The translations under genes were made by a program, and so were the position numbers. A stretch of 64,000 nt of DNA from Cryptomeria japonica (taxonomy: Eukaryota; Streptophyta; Pinopsida; Cupressales; Cupressaceae), in assembly GCF_030272615.1 (NCBI RefSeq), contig NW_026729316.1, forward strand, positions 27,501 through 91,500, given 5' to 3'. Shown here piece by piece: positions 10,474 through 20,715 of the stretch (positions are counted from its first letter, which is position 1; every line of letters begins with the position of its first letter). The notes below the pieces were generated by a model, which saw nothing but the letters and a program-made list of their open reading frames with translations, did not search any database and had not been told where the DNA came from.

Positions 10474-11172
10474 ACCCTCTCCGGTTTGCAGTCATTTGCC
10501 TAGGGCCGACCCCACGGAGCATTGAAAGCTTGAAATCAGGAAGCAGCTCGTCGTGATCGTAGGAAGTTTCATGCTTTTACCCCTATCCGGGGTTTGGCCA
10601 AGCTGCTCTATCTAGTTATCCTAATGGATTGGTTGGTTACTCTTTCTCAAAAGCTTGAGTTGATATTCCGTAGATAAGGAGACAGATGGCCTTCGCCTCT
10701 CATAACTGGCAGGCAGGAAAGTCACTCTGAAGACTGCTCGTTAGCTTTATTTCTTGCTGTTTTTGTGGATTCTCACTTATCGGTATATTGATAGCCCAGC
10801 TGCAGTGAAAGTGAGAATGATAGGGAGAATTGAAAGGAAGCTTTCAATGCCCTACAATTCTATGGGCAGGTCCTGGTATTTAAACTCCATCAAAAAGAGC
10901 AAAGGCAGCTAAGTCTGATCGGTAATCAAGAAAGACATTTGGAAATGAAGATAGAGGTCGACCCCACCTGCTTGCTGGATTAAGTGGAATCTATGCATTT
11001 GTCTATCCACTTGGGGCTTTAGACCCTGGCACGAACGAGGATTCAGCGGGTAGGAAGGAACTCTCAATGCTACGGCTTCCCTTCTCAATGCTGCATCCGA
11101 CCGAACCGCAGGGGCTCCATTGGATCATTGATATTATATATGTAATATGATGTAAGTTGACAATGTTTTCAT

Positions 11173-11203
11173 TGGATCTCCAGCTCGCAGAGCAGCTTGA
11201 CCA
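11173..11203 (+). repeat. dispersed repeat pair member (partner about 13985-14016)
   Basis: Both copies share the skeleton CTCCAGCTC-(T/G)C-(G/A)GAGCAGC-(A/T)TGACCAA. It is one of several GGAGCAGC-containing words repeated in the 5-17 kb block. Confidence 0.6.
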
Positions 11204-13204
11204 ACTCCTCGACTTGACGTAGCTATCTTTCTATGGCTAAGGGCTGTTAAGACTTCCTTCCTTTTAGCCTTCCTCCACTCCGGGTCTTAAGAGTTCTCTA
11301 TGGGGGTATCGACCCACCCAATCTATCACATCCAAAGCAACCTCTCGTAGCTGCGCTCACCCGGGTTATTCTCTTTGGATGCAGGAGTGAAGCCAGCTTT
11401 GGCAGTGACCAACGTCGGGTCGAAATGGAGAGGGAAAATAATCAAATAGCGCGATTCCGCATCTGACTTTCTCTCTTATTCTTATAGTCTCTAAAACCGG
11501 CAGGCCCCTTAGAATAGTAGGGTCAACGCCATTTCAAGGAGTAGATTTTGCCAGGTATCGACCCATGGCTGGGGTCATTATGGAGCAGTATAGTGATAAT
11601 GTAGGTTCCGCCCGGAGAATCGAAGTGACCAAACAACTATCGGAGCTTTCTCCCTTTCATTGTCCCTTTTCCCACTATTGTTTCTCGATTTCAATTGCCG
11701 TTAAGTCATAGCCCCGGAGATACGTACAATAATCTGAAAGGGGGGTCAGCTCGAGTGCTTTTGCTCCAATTCAAGGACCTGTTATGGGTACTCGTTGAGC
11801 CTTTGAACCCTTCGAGTCGATCCGCCTATCATTTATTTAGGGGTGCGTGCGCCTTGTGTTAATACGTAGATAATAAACGGATAATCTCCACCTTTTTTGA
11901 TAGAAGCTTTTATTGGGCTCGTCTTGTTGTTCCGATCAATGCCTTTCATCGCATTGCTTTCTCCGGCACTGGGAGCTGCATTGCTCGGAAATAAAGAAAT
12001 CGCGAGGTGCCGAACCGACATGCATGCGTTAATTCTAAACCCAACTGAGGGATCCATTGGTGCATCTGGGCCGGGTGAGAGGAATAAGGGCAACTCGGGC
12101 TATCCCTGCCAATTAGGTGATGCAGTTCAGTTGGGATGTTTCATTCCCGGCACCCGATTGGTTCTATAATTATTAACAACTGAAGTGGGGAGAGGAGAAT
12201 CAGTTCCATCAATTGGTTCCTCGAATGCGGGTGCAAAGCAAACGGTATCGGGGCGGGTTCAGTTGATATATCGTACAATAAGAGACTGCCTTATTCCTCT
12301 TCCTTCCTCGGGTCGAATCGATACATAAATGCATGGGGGCAAAGCTGCAGTTCAATAATTCACGATTGCCAAGCCGCTTATCATCCTCTCTTCCGCTCGC
12401 CAGGGTTGGAGAAACGCTTAACATTCCATGCGAGCTTCTCATTCAACAAATCTATCTCCACCCGACCCGGAACCAGCTTCAGTCGACTAAAGACCGATAG
12501 GGGATTCAAAGACAGAATTAGCAGCATTTCTCCCCGTAGCGGCATAGCTTCTTCCGAGCGAGCCCTATCAATGTGAAATGGATAAATCGATGTGTCGGGT
12601 TCACACAAGGCTGGGAGACAGGTGCCCATTAGAAGTATTTAAACCAATTGATCGCGCGCCTAAGGTATCCTCACGAAGGGACAAAGAAAGGCAGCTAGGC
12701 TCAATGCCACAGACAGGTCAGTCGATCTCATTCATTCGGATCAGAGACCACGGTCGGTTCCTTACTAACGGAAGAAGATGTGGGGACGGATGAACGAGTG
12801 ATTGATACTATTTGTCTCCTTTTCGCCCTTCTTTCTCATGAGTCGACCGGAGCATCCCACATAAAATGAACCGTCAAAAGTATAGGTTGGTTGGATGGAA
12901 GTTTTTGAAAGCTGATGCTGGGCCAAATGAAGGATTTGATCGAAAAGACACTCGACCTGTCATTTGTAAATACGTATGTAAGAGAACGCCCAACTCTAAG
13001 TGAAATGAATGATGATTGTTACAAGCATCGATCTTCTTTTCTTTCTTTATTTATTTCTTCCATAGTTTATCCTGCGGGCGACTAAGATTGTTTGTTAATT
13101 CCTCTGAAACCTGGCAGGGACTCGGATAGGAATACCCATGGGTCGAGGAGAAGATTGCTTCAGTAACTCCCTTCTATGCCCCCCTGCCTTGCCTCTTCGA
13201 ATAA

Positions 13205-13320
13205 GTGACTGCCGGTGGTGGATCTGGCTTCGAATATCCATCATCTATTATATACGTCTTAACAACTGATAGTACCGGTCGAGCCCACCTATGTGCATTC
13301 TTTATTTACCCACCTGGATA
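13205..13320 (+). pseudogene. AGY-type relic, GSGFEY variant
   Basis: The plus frame reads GGGSGFEY, then PSSIIYVLTTDSTG. A matching segment lies on the minus strand at about 34960-35025 (EGSGFEYVRSTTYALVDC), and the two also match at nucleotide level around GGATC-GG-TTCGAATAT. The stretch between S-S and V-L overlaps a family B word (ATTATATACGT). The start codon is not meaningful and there are no flanking gene signals. I regard it as a decayed copy of the dispersed family described at 19662-20715. Confidence 0.35.
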
Positions 13321-15256
13321 CGGCTTAGTGGGGGCATGTGATCCGATATCTCCTTTATGGTACGGTGGATCGGGTGGGGAAAGGAGAAGGAAGCAGGAGA
13401 GCTTAAGGCAGAAGAGAGTTCAATCGACCCAGATGGCTGCCACCATGACTCTTAGAAGCTGCTTTCGACTTCACTTCCCATTGCAATTAATCGATTGAAA
13501 GGAGAGAGACTTCAACCAAAAAGACGTATACAATAGTAGTGCTAGGGAGGAGCGGAAGAAGCTGGAATGCTCTTGTCCCCTCGACCTTCAGTTAGTTGTT
13601 TGGCTTGGCCATAGGTGGGACTTTATAAGCTTGCCGGGGGTCATGAGGCAGGTCGATCACCAGCGGTAGGATGAAGCAGCAGCATTTAACCCAGCCCATA
13701 ATGTTCCGGAGAAGGCGAAAGCCAAAGAACAGAAGAGCTTCCGAGCTGAAATGCTTTGCTGGCACAGTCGAGAAAGGAAGGATGATTTGTCATGTTGTTA
13801 TATACGTATATAGGGTCGAGTGATTCATCTTGTGGGTGTTCGAGCGAGCTTACCAGGGTTCTGCTCCATTGATTCACTCTTCGCCTCTGTCAACGGATAC
13901 GACTTAACGACCCTCTTCCGGTCTTGGAGCTTTCTTCCTTTCTAAACGACTTTCATTGCTCTCCCCACCGGTTACTTCGGAAACATCAACTCCAGCTCTC
14001 GGAGCAGCATGACCAAATGCACAATATCCAGATCCGTGCCGGGACAGATGGCCTCAATTTCAATGCTGCAGAGGGGTAGATAGCTATGAGAGTGAGCAGG
14101 GAACGCGAATGCATAACCGAAGGGGATCAACAGAACTCGAAAGGTGTTCAATAATGGTTTCCGAAGCGAGGTTCCATATTAATATACGGAGCGAGCAAGC
14201 TATTAATTGGCACAATTCACATCAAAAGAGGATTTCTCACTCACTATCGATGCCATTGGGGATACTCGCTTCAGATAAATAGGCCTGGTACCAAACCCAG
14301 AATTAACAGGTCTCGTTGAGGGCTTGTCTTAGAGTCGAACCAATCGCCCATCCCTGCCTTTTCATGATGGATCCATCAGGCGGCATTCCATCTCCGGTTA
14401 AGTCGGGCACATGGTTCCTTGGAGTTGGGCACCTAAAGATGGATTGATTCTCTGAGCAAGGCCATAATTATGGTGAATGGAGAGGAAGTTCAGCCACTAG
14501 CAGCAGTTCCGATTTCACTCTTTTGTCCCGCCACCCTACCCCGACTCGAAACAATGCGAAAGAGAAGAACGAATGCACCCCTGAGAAAACGCACCCAACT
14601 GCACTAAGATTCTTTTCCTCGACTGGTTATGGTAATCTGTGTATAAGATCCGGGCGGATATCTGAATGCAGCTTCCTTTCCGAAGGAGAGCTACCGGTGC
14701 TAAGTCTTATATACATATTACCTCGAGTGCCTTCTCCTCTGCTTGGAATGCTGCTTCAAAAGCTTCTAATTAGCAATCGATCTCTTATGTAGCAACGGAA
14801 TAAGATTCTCAACTCTACACCTGATGGAACCAGGGACGAAAGCGAATCAACTCCCCGTAAAGGGTAGACTCGTGTATCCATTCCTATTTCTACCATCACC
14901 TTCAGCCATTGAACCCGGGCCAGCCCTTGAAAGCGGGAGCTTTGAAAGCCCTTTATCTGAGGCAGGTCGACTTCATGGATTCTGAAATGCCTCCTTCGGC
15001 TCCAAGCTCCACCGGTCGGGTCCACACTGACAAGGCATTCCTATTTGTATGAGCCTAGCTTGCTTGCTTGAATGCTGTACCTAACAGTCGGTCCCGTTCC
15101 CCTCCGCCCGTTAATAAGATTGCTTGCCAGCCCACCCCGGCAAGGGGGCCTAACAGCAGCTAGAAAGGAATCAAGCATGCCCCTTTAGAATAGTAGGGAT
15201 CGAATTGATGAAAGCGGAAAGACAGCCCTTGAGGAAGGATAGTGCATCGGCCCGGG

Positions 15257-15281
15257 AAACAGGATCTTGACTGCTGGCTCC
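15257..15281 (+). repeat. dispersed repeat, copy 2 (partner at 5337-5361)
   Basis: See 5337-5361. The same GCATTGAGAAGGGAAG word follows at about 15354-15369. Confidence 0.8.
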
Positions 15282-17254
15282 AAAAGAAAGAAAGGAAGCA
15301 AGCTAAGTCAGTGGAGTCCGAAGGCCAGCTGTTAGCATGTGTGCCGGTTAGCTGCATTGAGAAGGGAAGATCTGTAGCAATGAAAGCAAAGGCAGAGGAA
15401 CGAGGAGTCAGTGGAAAGGCAGGTGGCTCCCTAAACTAAAGGGCAAACATCATATGTTGATCCATCCCTCGATGTCTTCTCTTCTGTCTGTTGGTTCGGC
15501 TCCGACCGGGCCATGGACCAAGGAATAAAGTCAGGGTGATGGCAGCTAAGCTTGAAAGCCGATCGAGGAAGGGGAATACGAGACAATTGGAGCGAAATAA
15601 GGGGCATTAACCGCACCTGAGGTCTTATGACCCGAGGGGACAGAATTGCCTCGGAGCGAAGCGAGCTACCGGGACGTATTAGAAGCTGGGGCTGGGTTTA
15701 ATGCCTCAACCGGATGGAGGTTTCAATGATGAAGCTGCTGATCCTGTGTGTGGTTGCCAAGCAAGCAAGCAAACAAAGGGCAGAAGGGAAGAGAGAATAA
15801 AAACTTTTCAGACGGAAGCCCGGTCGGAGCAGTAGCTCGTAAGCAAGCAAGTGGTTGAAGCATTCATTCTTGCATTTCCCCTCCATGGCCATTTGGTTGG
15901 TAAACTTCGAGCTTAGCTGCTAAACTTCTATATGTCTTTTTTGGTTGCTTGGCCGGAGCGGGCGGGAAAAGAGGATTCAAAACCATCACTTAGAAATTCC
16001 TCTCCTTAACAGTCGAGTGCCCTCCGGGCCATATATAAGCACAGGTGCCTTCCCAACAAGAATCAATGGCTCAAAATGAAGAACCTTTTAGCGAACACTG
16101 ACCGGCACTGTCTTAAGACTGAGAATAGCAAGGGGTTTCTAAAAGGAATAGGGTGAAGCTGCCTCTGCTCGTGTACTTGGGACTTCTCTTCTGGCTAGGG
16201 TTTATTCCTATCTTTCTTTATGTTGGCCCTGGGTTCACTGGTTCGTTCCGAACCTGCATCATCCCAAATCCTACCAATCGTCAGCTCTGTCAAACAAAAT
16301 TTTTCATGTTTGGAGGCTCCCCGTAGGGGTCCCCTTAAAATAGTAGGGCAAATCCTAGATTTGTAAGTCATGCCGGAAGGAAAGATGGTGCATTTCGGGC
16401 CTTCGCCCCTGGTTATCAGTCTTTATTTCCGGCAATTGAGTGAGTATCCCGACCGAAGAAGGGACTTCCCACAGAGCCAGGAGACCTGTTCGACCATGAG
16501 TTCAATTAGCTGCCTTTCGAACCTACCTTTCAGTCGAGTTGACTGGCCCAGATACTGGTAATTGATTTCTTCCCATCCCAGTCTCTAGCAGACTGCTTCC
16601 CACCCTCCTATTTGGCTTTAGCAGTTATTTGCCGGGTATGGAAATCAATCGCGTGCGTCAAAAATCATGTTTTGATTTAAGTGGTCTCACGGCTTGAAAT
16701 CCAATTCCTCGGGTTGCCCAGATCGAGTCTACTTTTTAAGGTAGGTTTTGATTTCATATGGTTTATATGGTGAAATCGAGTGGCTAAGTTTGATCGAGAT
16801 GGATTGATTTGCCTTGCCCTTCTGACCTTTCTCTCCCCTTTATCTGATCGACGACCGATTCAATCCATAGCGAAGATCCTTGCAACCTGCCCTTCATTCG
16901 AGAGATAAGAGCTCCCATCTCAACTGCTACGAGCTAGCCCATTTCCATCTATTGCTTCTGAACCAACTGGTGGATGATTTGAGTTTGGTTGGTCCTGCTT
17001 CTAATACGTATTAATAGAAATCCACTCCACCGTCTCGCCCACTACCCCCCGGGGCATGGGAACATCTGATTTCAATGAATCGCTATGAGTCATTTCACCA
17101 GCAATTCACTGGCAAAAGGGGAAGCAGCTACCCTCTCTTGAAGCACTGAAGCTCGTGAAGCAAAACAACCAAAGAAAGACATTTATAGATACCCGCAGCT
17201 TCGATACAATTGAGACCTATGAGGCTACGAAAGAGAAAGACATTCATTTAATCC

Positions 17255-17458
17255 ACGGCTGCTACGGCTGCTGCTCCGACAACTGGTGAAGCTAGTGCAG
17301 CCCTTATAGCGTAGGGCAACTCGTGCTACCTATGCTGCTCTGACTAGAAGAATTCAGATAGTATAGCTGGTAGAGATGATAGAGCCGGTAGAGCTGGTAG
17401 AGATGGTAGAGTCAACACATTGATTGGATCTCAAGGGAAAGGCACTTTTCCTCTTTGA
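17255..17458 (+). pseudogene. AGY-type relic with GRDGRAG repeat
   Basis: From 17255 one phase reads TAATAAAPTTGEASAALIA and stops. From 17357 to 17458 another phase reads DSIAGRDDRAGRAGRDGRV and continues to a TGA. The second part is a degenerate 9/12-bp repeat built on GCTGGTAGAGAT. The same word is tandem at 35583-35633 (read on that plus strand as DAGRDY). Composition is almost pure A/T/G/S/D/R. No start, RBS or partner gene is evident. It resembles a decayed repeat-protein coding sequence, but simple-sequence slippage could produce the same reading. Confidence 0.4.
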
Positions 17459-17822
17459 TTGAAGAACCGCTTCGCTCTCCTCTTGAACTGACCTGCCGAA
17501 GTGAATAAGATTGATTCTCTCGATAAAGAAGGTAGGGGTAAGTTCCCTGCATGGGGAGATATAACATCAATCTGCCCTATCTATATATGGGGCCTGTCCT
17601 TCCGTGTAGGCGGGATAGAGAAGACGAGGAGCCCCTACGCGAAGGGGGGTGGGAGGATAGCCGGGATTGCGGGATGGGTGGGAACTATAGGGCCGAACAA
17701 TTCGGTCAACTTGACCCGAGCAGCTATCTATGTCCGTCCAATGCGATGCAGTTAGTTGGTCCGCTACCATCCATGGAAACTGGAGTAGTTGGTCCCATAA
17801 GCAGGAGGTGAAGAAGCTAGCT

Positions 17823-17875
17823 ATCTCTCAACCGCCATCTCTCAACCGCCATCTCTCAACCGCCATCTCTCAACC
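17823..17875 (+). repeat. 14-bp tandem array, about 3.8 copies
   Basis: The unit ATCTCTCAACCGCC repeats exactly at 17823, 17837 and 17851, with a partial fourth copy from 17865. A single copy of the same word (ATCTCTCAACC) recurs near 18481, next to a second copy of CATAAGCAGGAGGTGAAGAA (about 17796 and 18451). Confidence 0.95.
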
Positions 17876-19661
17876 ATAGTAGGCTTCTTCTTTTTTCGCA
17901 TCAAATCGCCGGCCGCATTATTAGTCGTCAGTCGGCCACAGCTATTGAGGCTTGGGTGAAGCAACACTCGCCATCCACCGGTTCATCGAATCGAGTTCGG
18001 CATCTCGTCGGGCTACCGAATAGTAGGGGCCCCCCCACCCGAACCACCAGAGATCGCATCCGGATCGCCCCATGCATGAAGGACATGATCGCATGCATCC
18101 TCCAGACAAGCCCCGCCCAAGGCATTATTCATTCAAAAGCTAGGGGTTGGGAGGATCCCTATATCTTCCTGCCATATAAAACTCCCTTAGAATTTGAGGG
18201 GGCAACCGGGGGGCCACCCCACTTCTGCATCGGGACGGATCAAACCGCTATTGGATCCGCTAGGTACTTAATCAGATTCTAGTGCACCGGGTCGCTACCC
18301 GAGTTCTATTTAAGCATCTATCTCTCTCTGAACCCGGTCCATCAGAAGCTTCTGATCAAGGACATCTGGTAGCTGCTATTGGATTGGATTCCCGGTCGAG
18401 AGGAAACTGGAGCCCTACTCTTATCAGGGGAATCGGTTGGTCCACCCGTCTCATAAGCAGGAGGTGAAGAAGCTCTCACTATCTCTCAACCCAAGGAGTA
18501 AGTGTCCAATCTCGCTTCTGAACAATCTCGGGAACTTGAATCCAGGTTCTTCACGGAGAGCCCCTAAGGGGCCAGTTGCCCGATTCACCAATTCCCATAG
18601 AACACTTTTCACGCACTTATTAATCAGTACCATAGAATTGTAGGGCCTATTGCCATACCCTTTACAAGCCCTTTAGAATAGTAGGGGGCTCTAATAATTC
18701 ATTAATAAACCTGCTATAATAAGAATCTAATAATAGGGGCCCATAGAATTGTAGGGAATCCCATAAATAGTAGGGGGCTAGAGTAACAATTCCCCGTGAG
18801 CCCTGCCTGCCCGTAGAGACTTGCGTTCCTGGACAACTGCATCCATCCATCCTTTTCATAATCCATCCATCAGCTGGACCATCCTTCCTCCCTAACAACT
18901 AGAATAAGGTTGACTGGGCCCCTCAAATTCTATGGGCCGTTGGGATTACTTCCGTGTTCAGTTCAGGTCACTGTTCACTCATCCCCGGTGGAGCAGCCAC
19001 CCGGTTAAAAGGATGGCCGGATGGAGAGCAGGTCCCCGGCCTATAGTTTCTTTGGCCCGGTTTGAAAACAAAACAATAGTAGGGGCCAGATTCTATACGT
19101 GATAGCCTAACTAGACTCAACCGGAGCTCACACTTCCATTCTCTCAACAGCAGGAACTCATAATTCAACAACTAGAATAATAAGGGCAACCGGTCCTCCC
19201 TCCTTAGATCCGGCCTCCCTTTAACCCCCGGGCTGTAGAGGGGGTGAGGGATAGCTTGTCCTACACCCCCGGATGGCCATGTTACGTATATAGCCTTCCT
19301 TCCTTCCCTATCCAATGGACGTTCACTCTACCGGAGCTCCCGCCGTGAAATGAGGAGGACCAGATATCTATCTAGTTCGCTAGCTAGCAGAGAGTTCGAA
19401 AGCATGGGCCGGTTAGCAGAGCAGTGTTGGTTGATTCCCTCAATTCCGAGCAGAGAAAACTTTCGTATTAATTAGTAGGGGGGGGCACCAGAGGTGGAAA
19501 CAAAAGCATCGGTTGCATGCATGCATGCAGACCTGGTTTTCCCCCTTTTAGTTTATCCGGAACCCCAGCATAAGTATCAGCATGAGAGGCAAAGGTAGGG
19601 GCAATAGCAACGGAAGAAGCGCTCGTTTACCGCCGCCTATAATAAACTACTCAATCAACAA

Positions 19662-19853
19662 TTGCTTACCCGACTCGATCTTGCAACTTTAGGTTATGCA
19701 TCTGGATCCGAAACGGGCTATGGAACAACTCAAATAGGTAAAAAAAAGCTGTGCTACCACTGCTGCTCCTGGATCTGCTCCTCCTTTTACCACGCTATGG
19801 CACACCCTAAAGGAGTAGCTGGTGGATTGTCAATGGTGAGTAACGAAGAATAG
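19662..19853 (+). pseudogene. AGY-type repeat-protein relic
   Basis: The reading frame contains LGYASGSETGYGTTQIG (codons at about 19689-19739), the clearest match in the window to a degenerate octapeptide pattern A/T-G-Y-G-S/T-T-Q-T. The frame then loses the pattern, but a +1-shifted phase continues it as SCATTAAPGSAPPFTT (about 19747-19795). This suggests a frameshift in once-coding DNA. The octapeptide pattern is the hallmark of bacterial ice-nucleation-type proteins, and similar A/G/S/T/Y repeats also occur in adhesins. No promoter, start context or flanking domain is visible. Identity is unproven. Confidence 0.4.
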
Positions 19854-19967
19854 GCTGATCCTTCTCCGTCTACCCGCTCTGCATCTCTGAGAGCACTAAT
19901 AGCCGCCTAAGGTGGTTGGTGGAGAGAAAATCTCCACTTAGAAGACCTCCCATTTCGTTCTCGCATC

Positions 19968-20252
19968 CTAACCACCCGTTTAAGAAGCAGTAGAGCAGAT
20001 AGCCAAGGTGGGAACAGTACCAGTGCCCGAACCATGACCAGGTTATTAAGATCCAGTCCAAGCATAGGCAAAGGTAAAGGCGTAGGCACCTAAGACGGTC
20101 AGAAAAGCCCTAGTTTCAGGAGATTCATATGCAGATTGAGCAGATCCAATTCCATCACCATTATCAGAAGCAAAGGTGGGAACATAGCTTGTGACATCAG
20201 TTGTTTAGCCAACAGCAGAAGAGATGGAGGTAGCGGTCGCAGAGGAATCTAC
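19968..20252 (-). pseudogene. AGY-type relic on the minus strand with in-frame TAA codons
   Basis: One uninterrupted minus-strand phase of 95 codons reads SATATSISSAVG, TAA, TTDVTSYVPTFASDNGDGIG, SAQSAYESPE, GAYAFTFAYAWTGS, TAA TAA, PGHGSGTGTVPTLAICSTAS, TAA, TGG, TAG. Residues are overwhelmingly A, S, T, G and Y. The stop density is about what chance would give; what is notable is the composition and that all but the last stop are TAA. It lies between two plus-strand relics (19662-19853 and 20350-20715), so the local block contains an inversion. Confidence 0.4.
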
Positions 20253-20349
20253 CCTTATTAATGAATTAATGGATCTATTCAATATGGTTATCAATCTGCT
20301 CCTTGAACCAGGCAAACTCCGCCCACTTTCTGGCTGGCTCTCAAAATAA

Positions 20350-20715
20350 AGGAGTGTCGCAGGCATAGACTTCTTATTACCTAAATACGCCGGCTATACT
20401 CGATCTCTTTCTAGAATTGGATATGCAACTGGAGGTTCTACTCCAGGATATGGACCCGAGCGAAGGGAAGCTGGGGGGCTGGTGGAAGAGGTCCTGCGGA
20501 AAGACCTACCTCCTTCCTTCAGCCCGCCTATAGGCGTGTATAGCCCACCACTGGCAGCAGCAAGAGGGTCTCCCTCCTATCTGGCGACCACTCACTCTAT
20601 TCTGCTGATTTGGGATTTTGGGGAGCGGAGCTTAGGGGGGATAGGCCCAAAACATTCATCTCCGACTCCTTGGTTGGGGCTGTTCCGCTGGGAACCAGAC
20701 CTGAGCCTGAGTTAG
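20350..20715 (+). pseudogene. open AGY-type relic, 121 codons
   Basis: Open from just after a TAA at 20347 to a TAG at 20713, with the first ATG only at 20482. The amino part reads KYAGYTRSLSRIGYATGGST then PGYGPE. The later part is proline-rich (PPSFSPPIGVYSPP). Upstream, at about 20271-20303, another phase reads GSIQYGYQSAP, again the same flavour. No known domain is recognised. The length without stops is above chance expectation. It could be a 5'-truncated gene remnant or a partly edited mitochondrial ORF. Confidence 0.35.

Larger units (their letters stand above)
5000..17200. other. repeat-poor spacer, no gene recognised
   Basis: Family A and D words become rare here (isolated examples at about 8215, 10852, 11512, 15183 and 16337). 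The sequence is less GC-extreme and uses other recurring words such as GGAGCAGC, AATGCTGC, GTCGAGTG and GATATTACGTAGAGAATA. Open frames are all under about 130 codons and unrecognised. A few paralogous pairs are listed separately. I see no tRNA, rRNA or recognisable exon. Confidence 0.65.
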
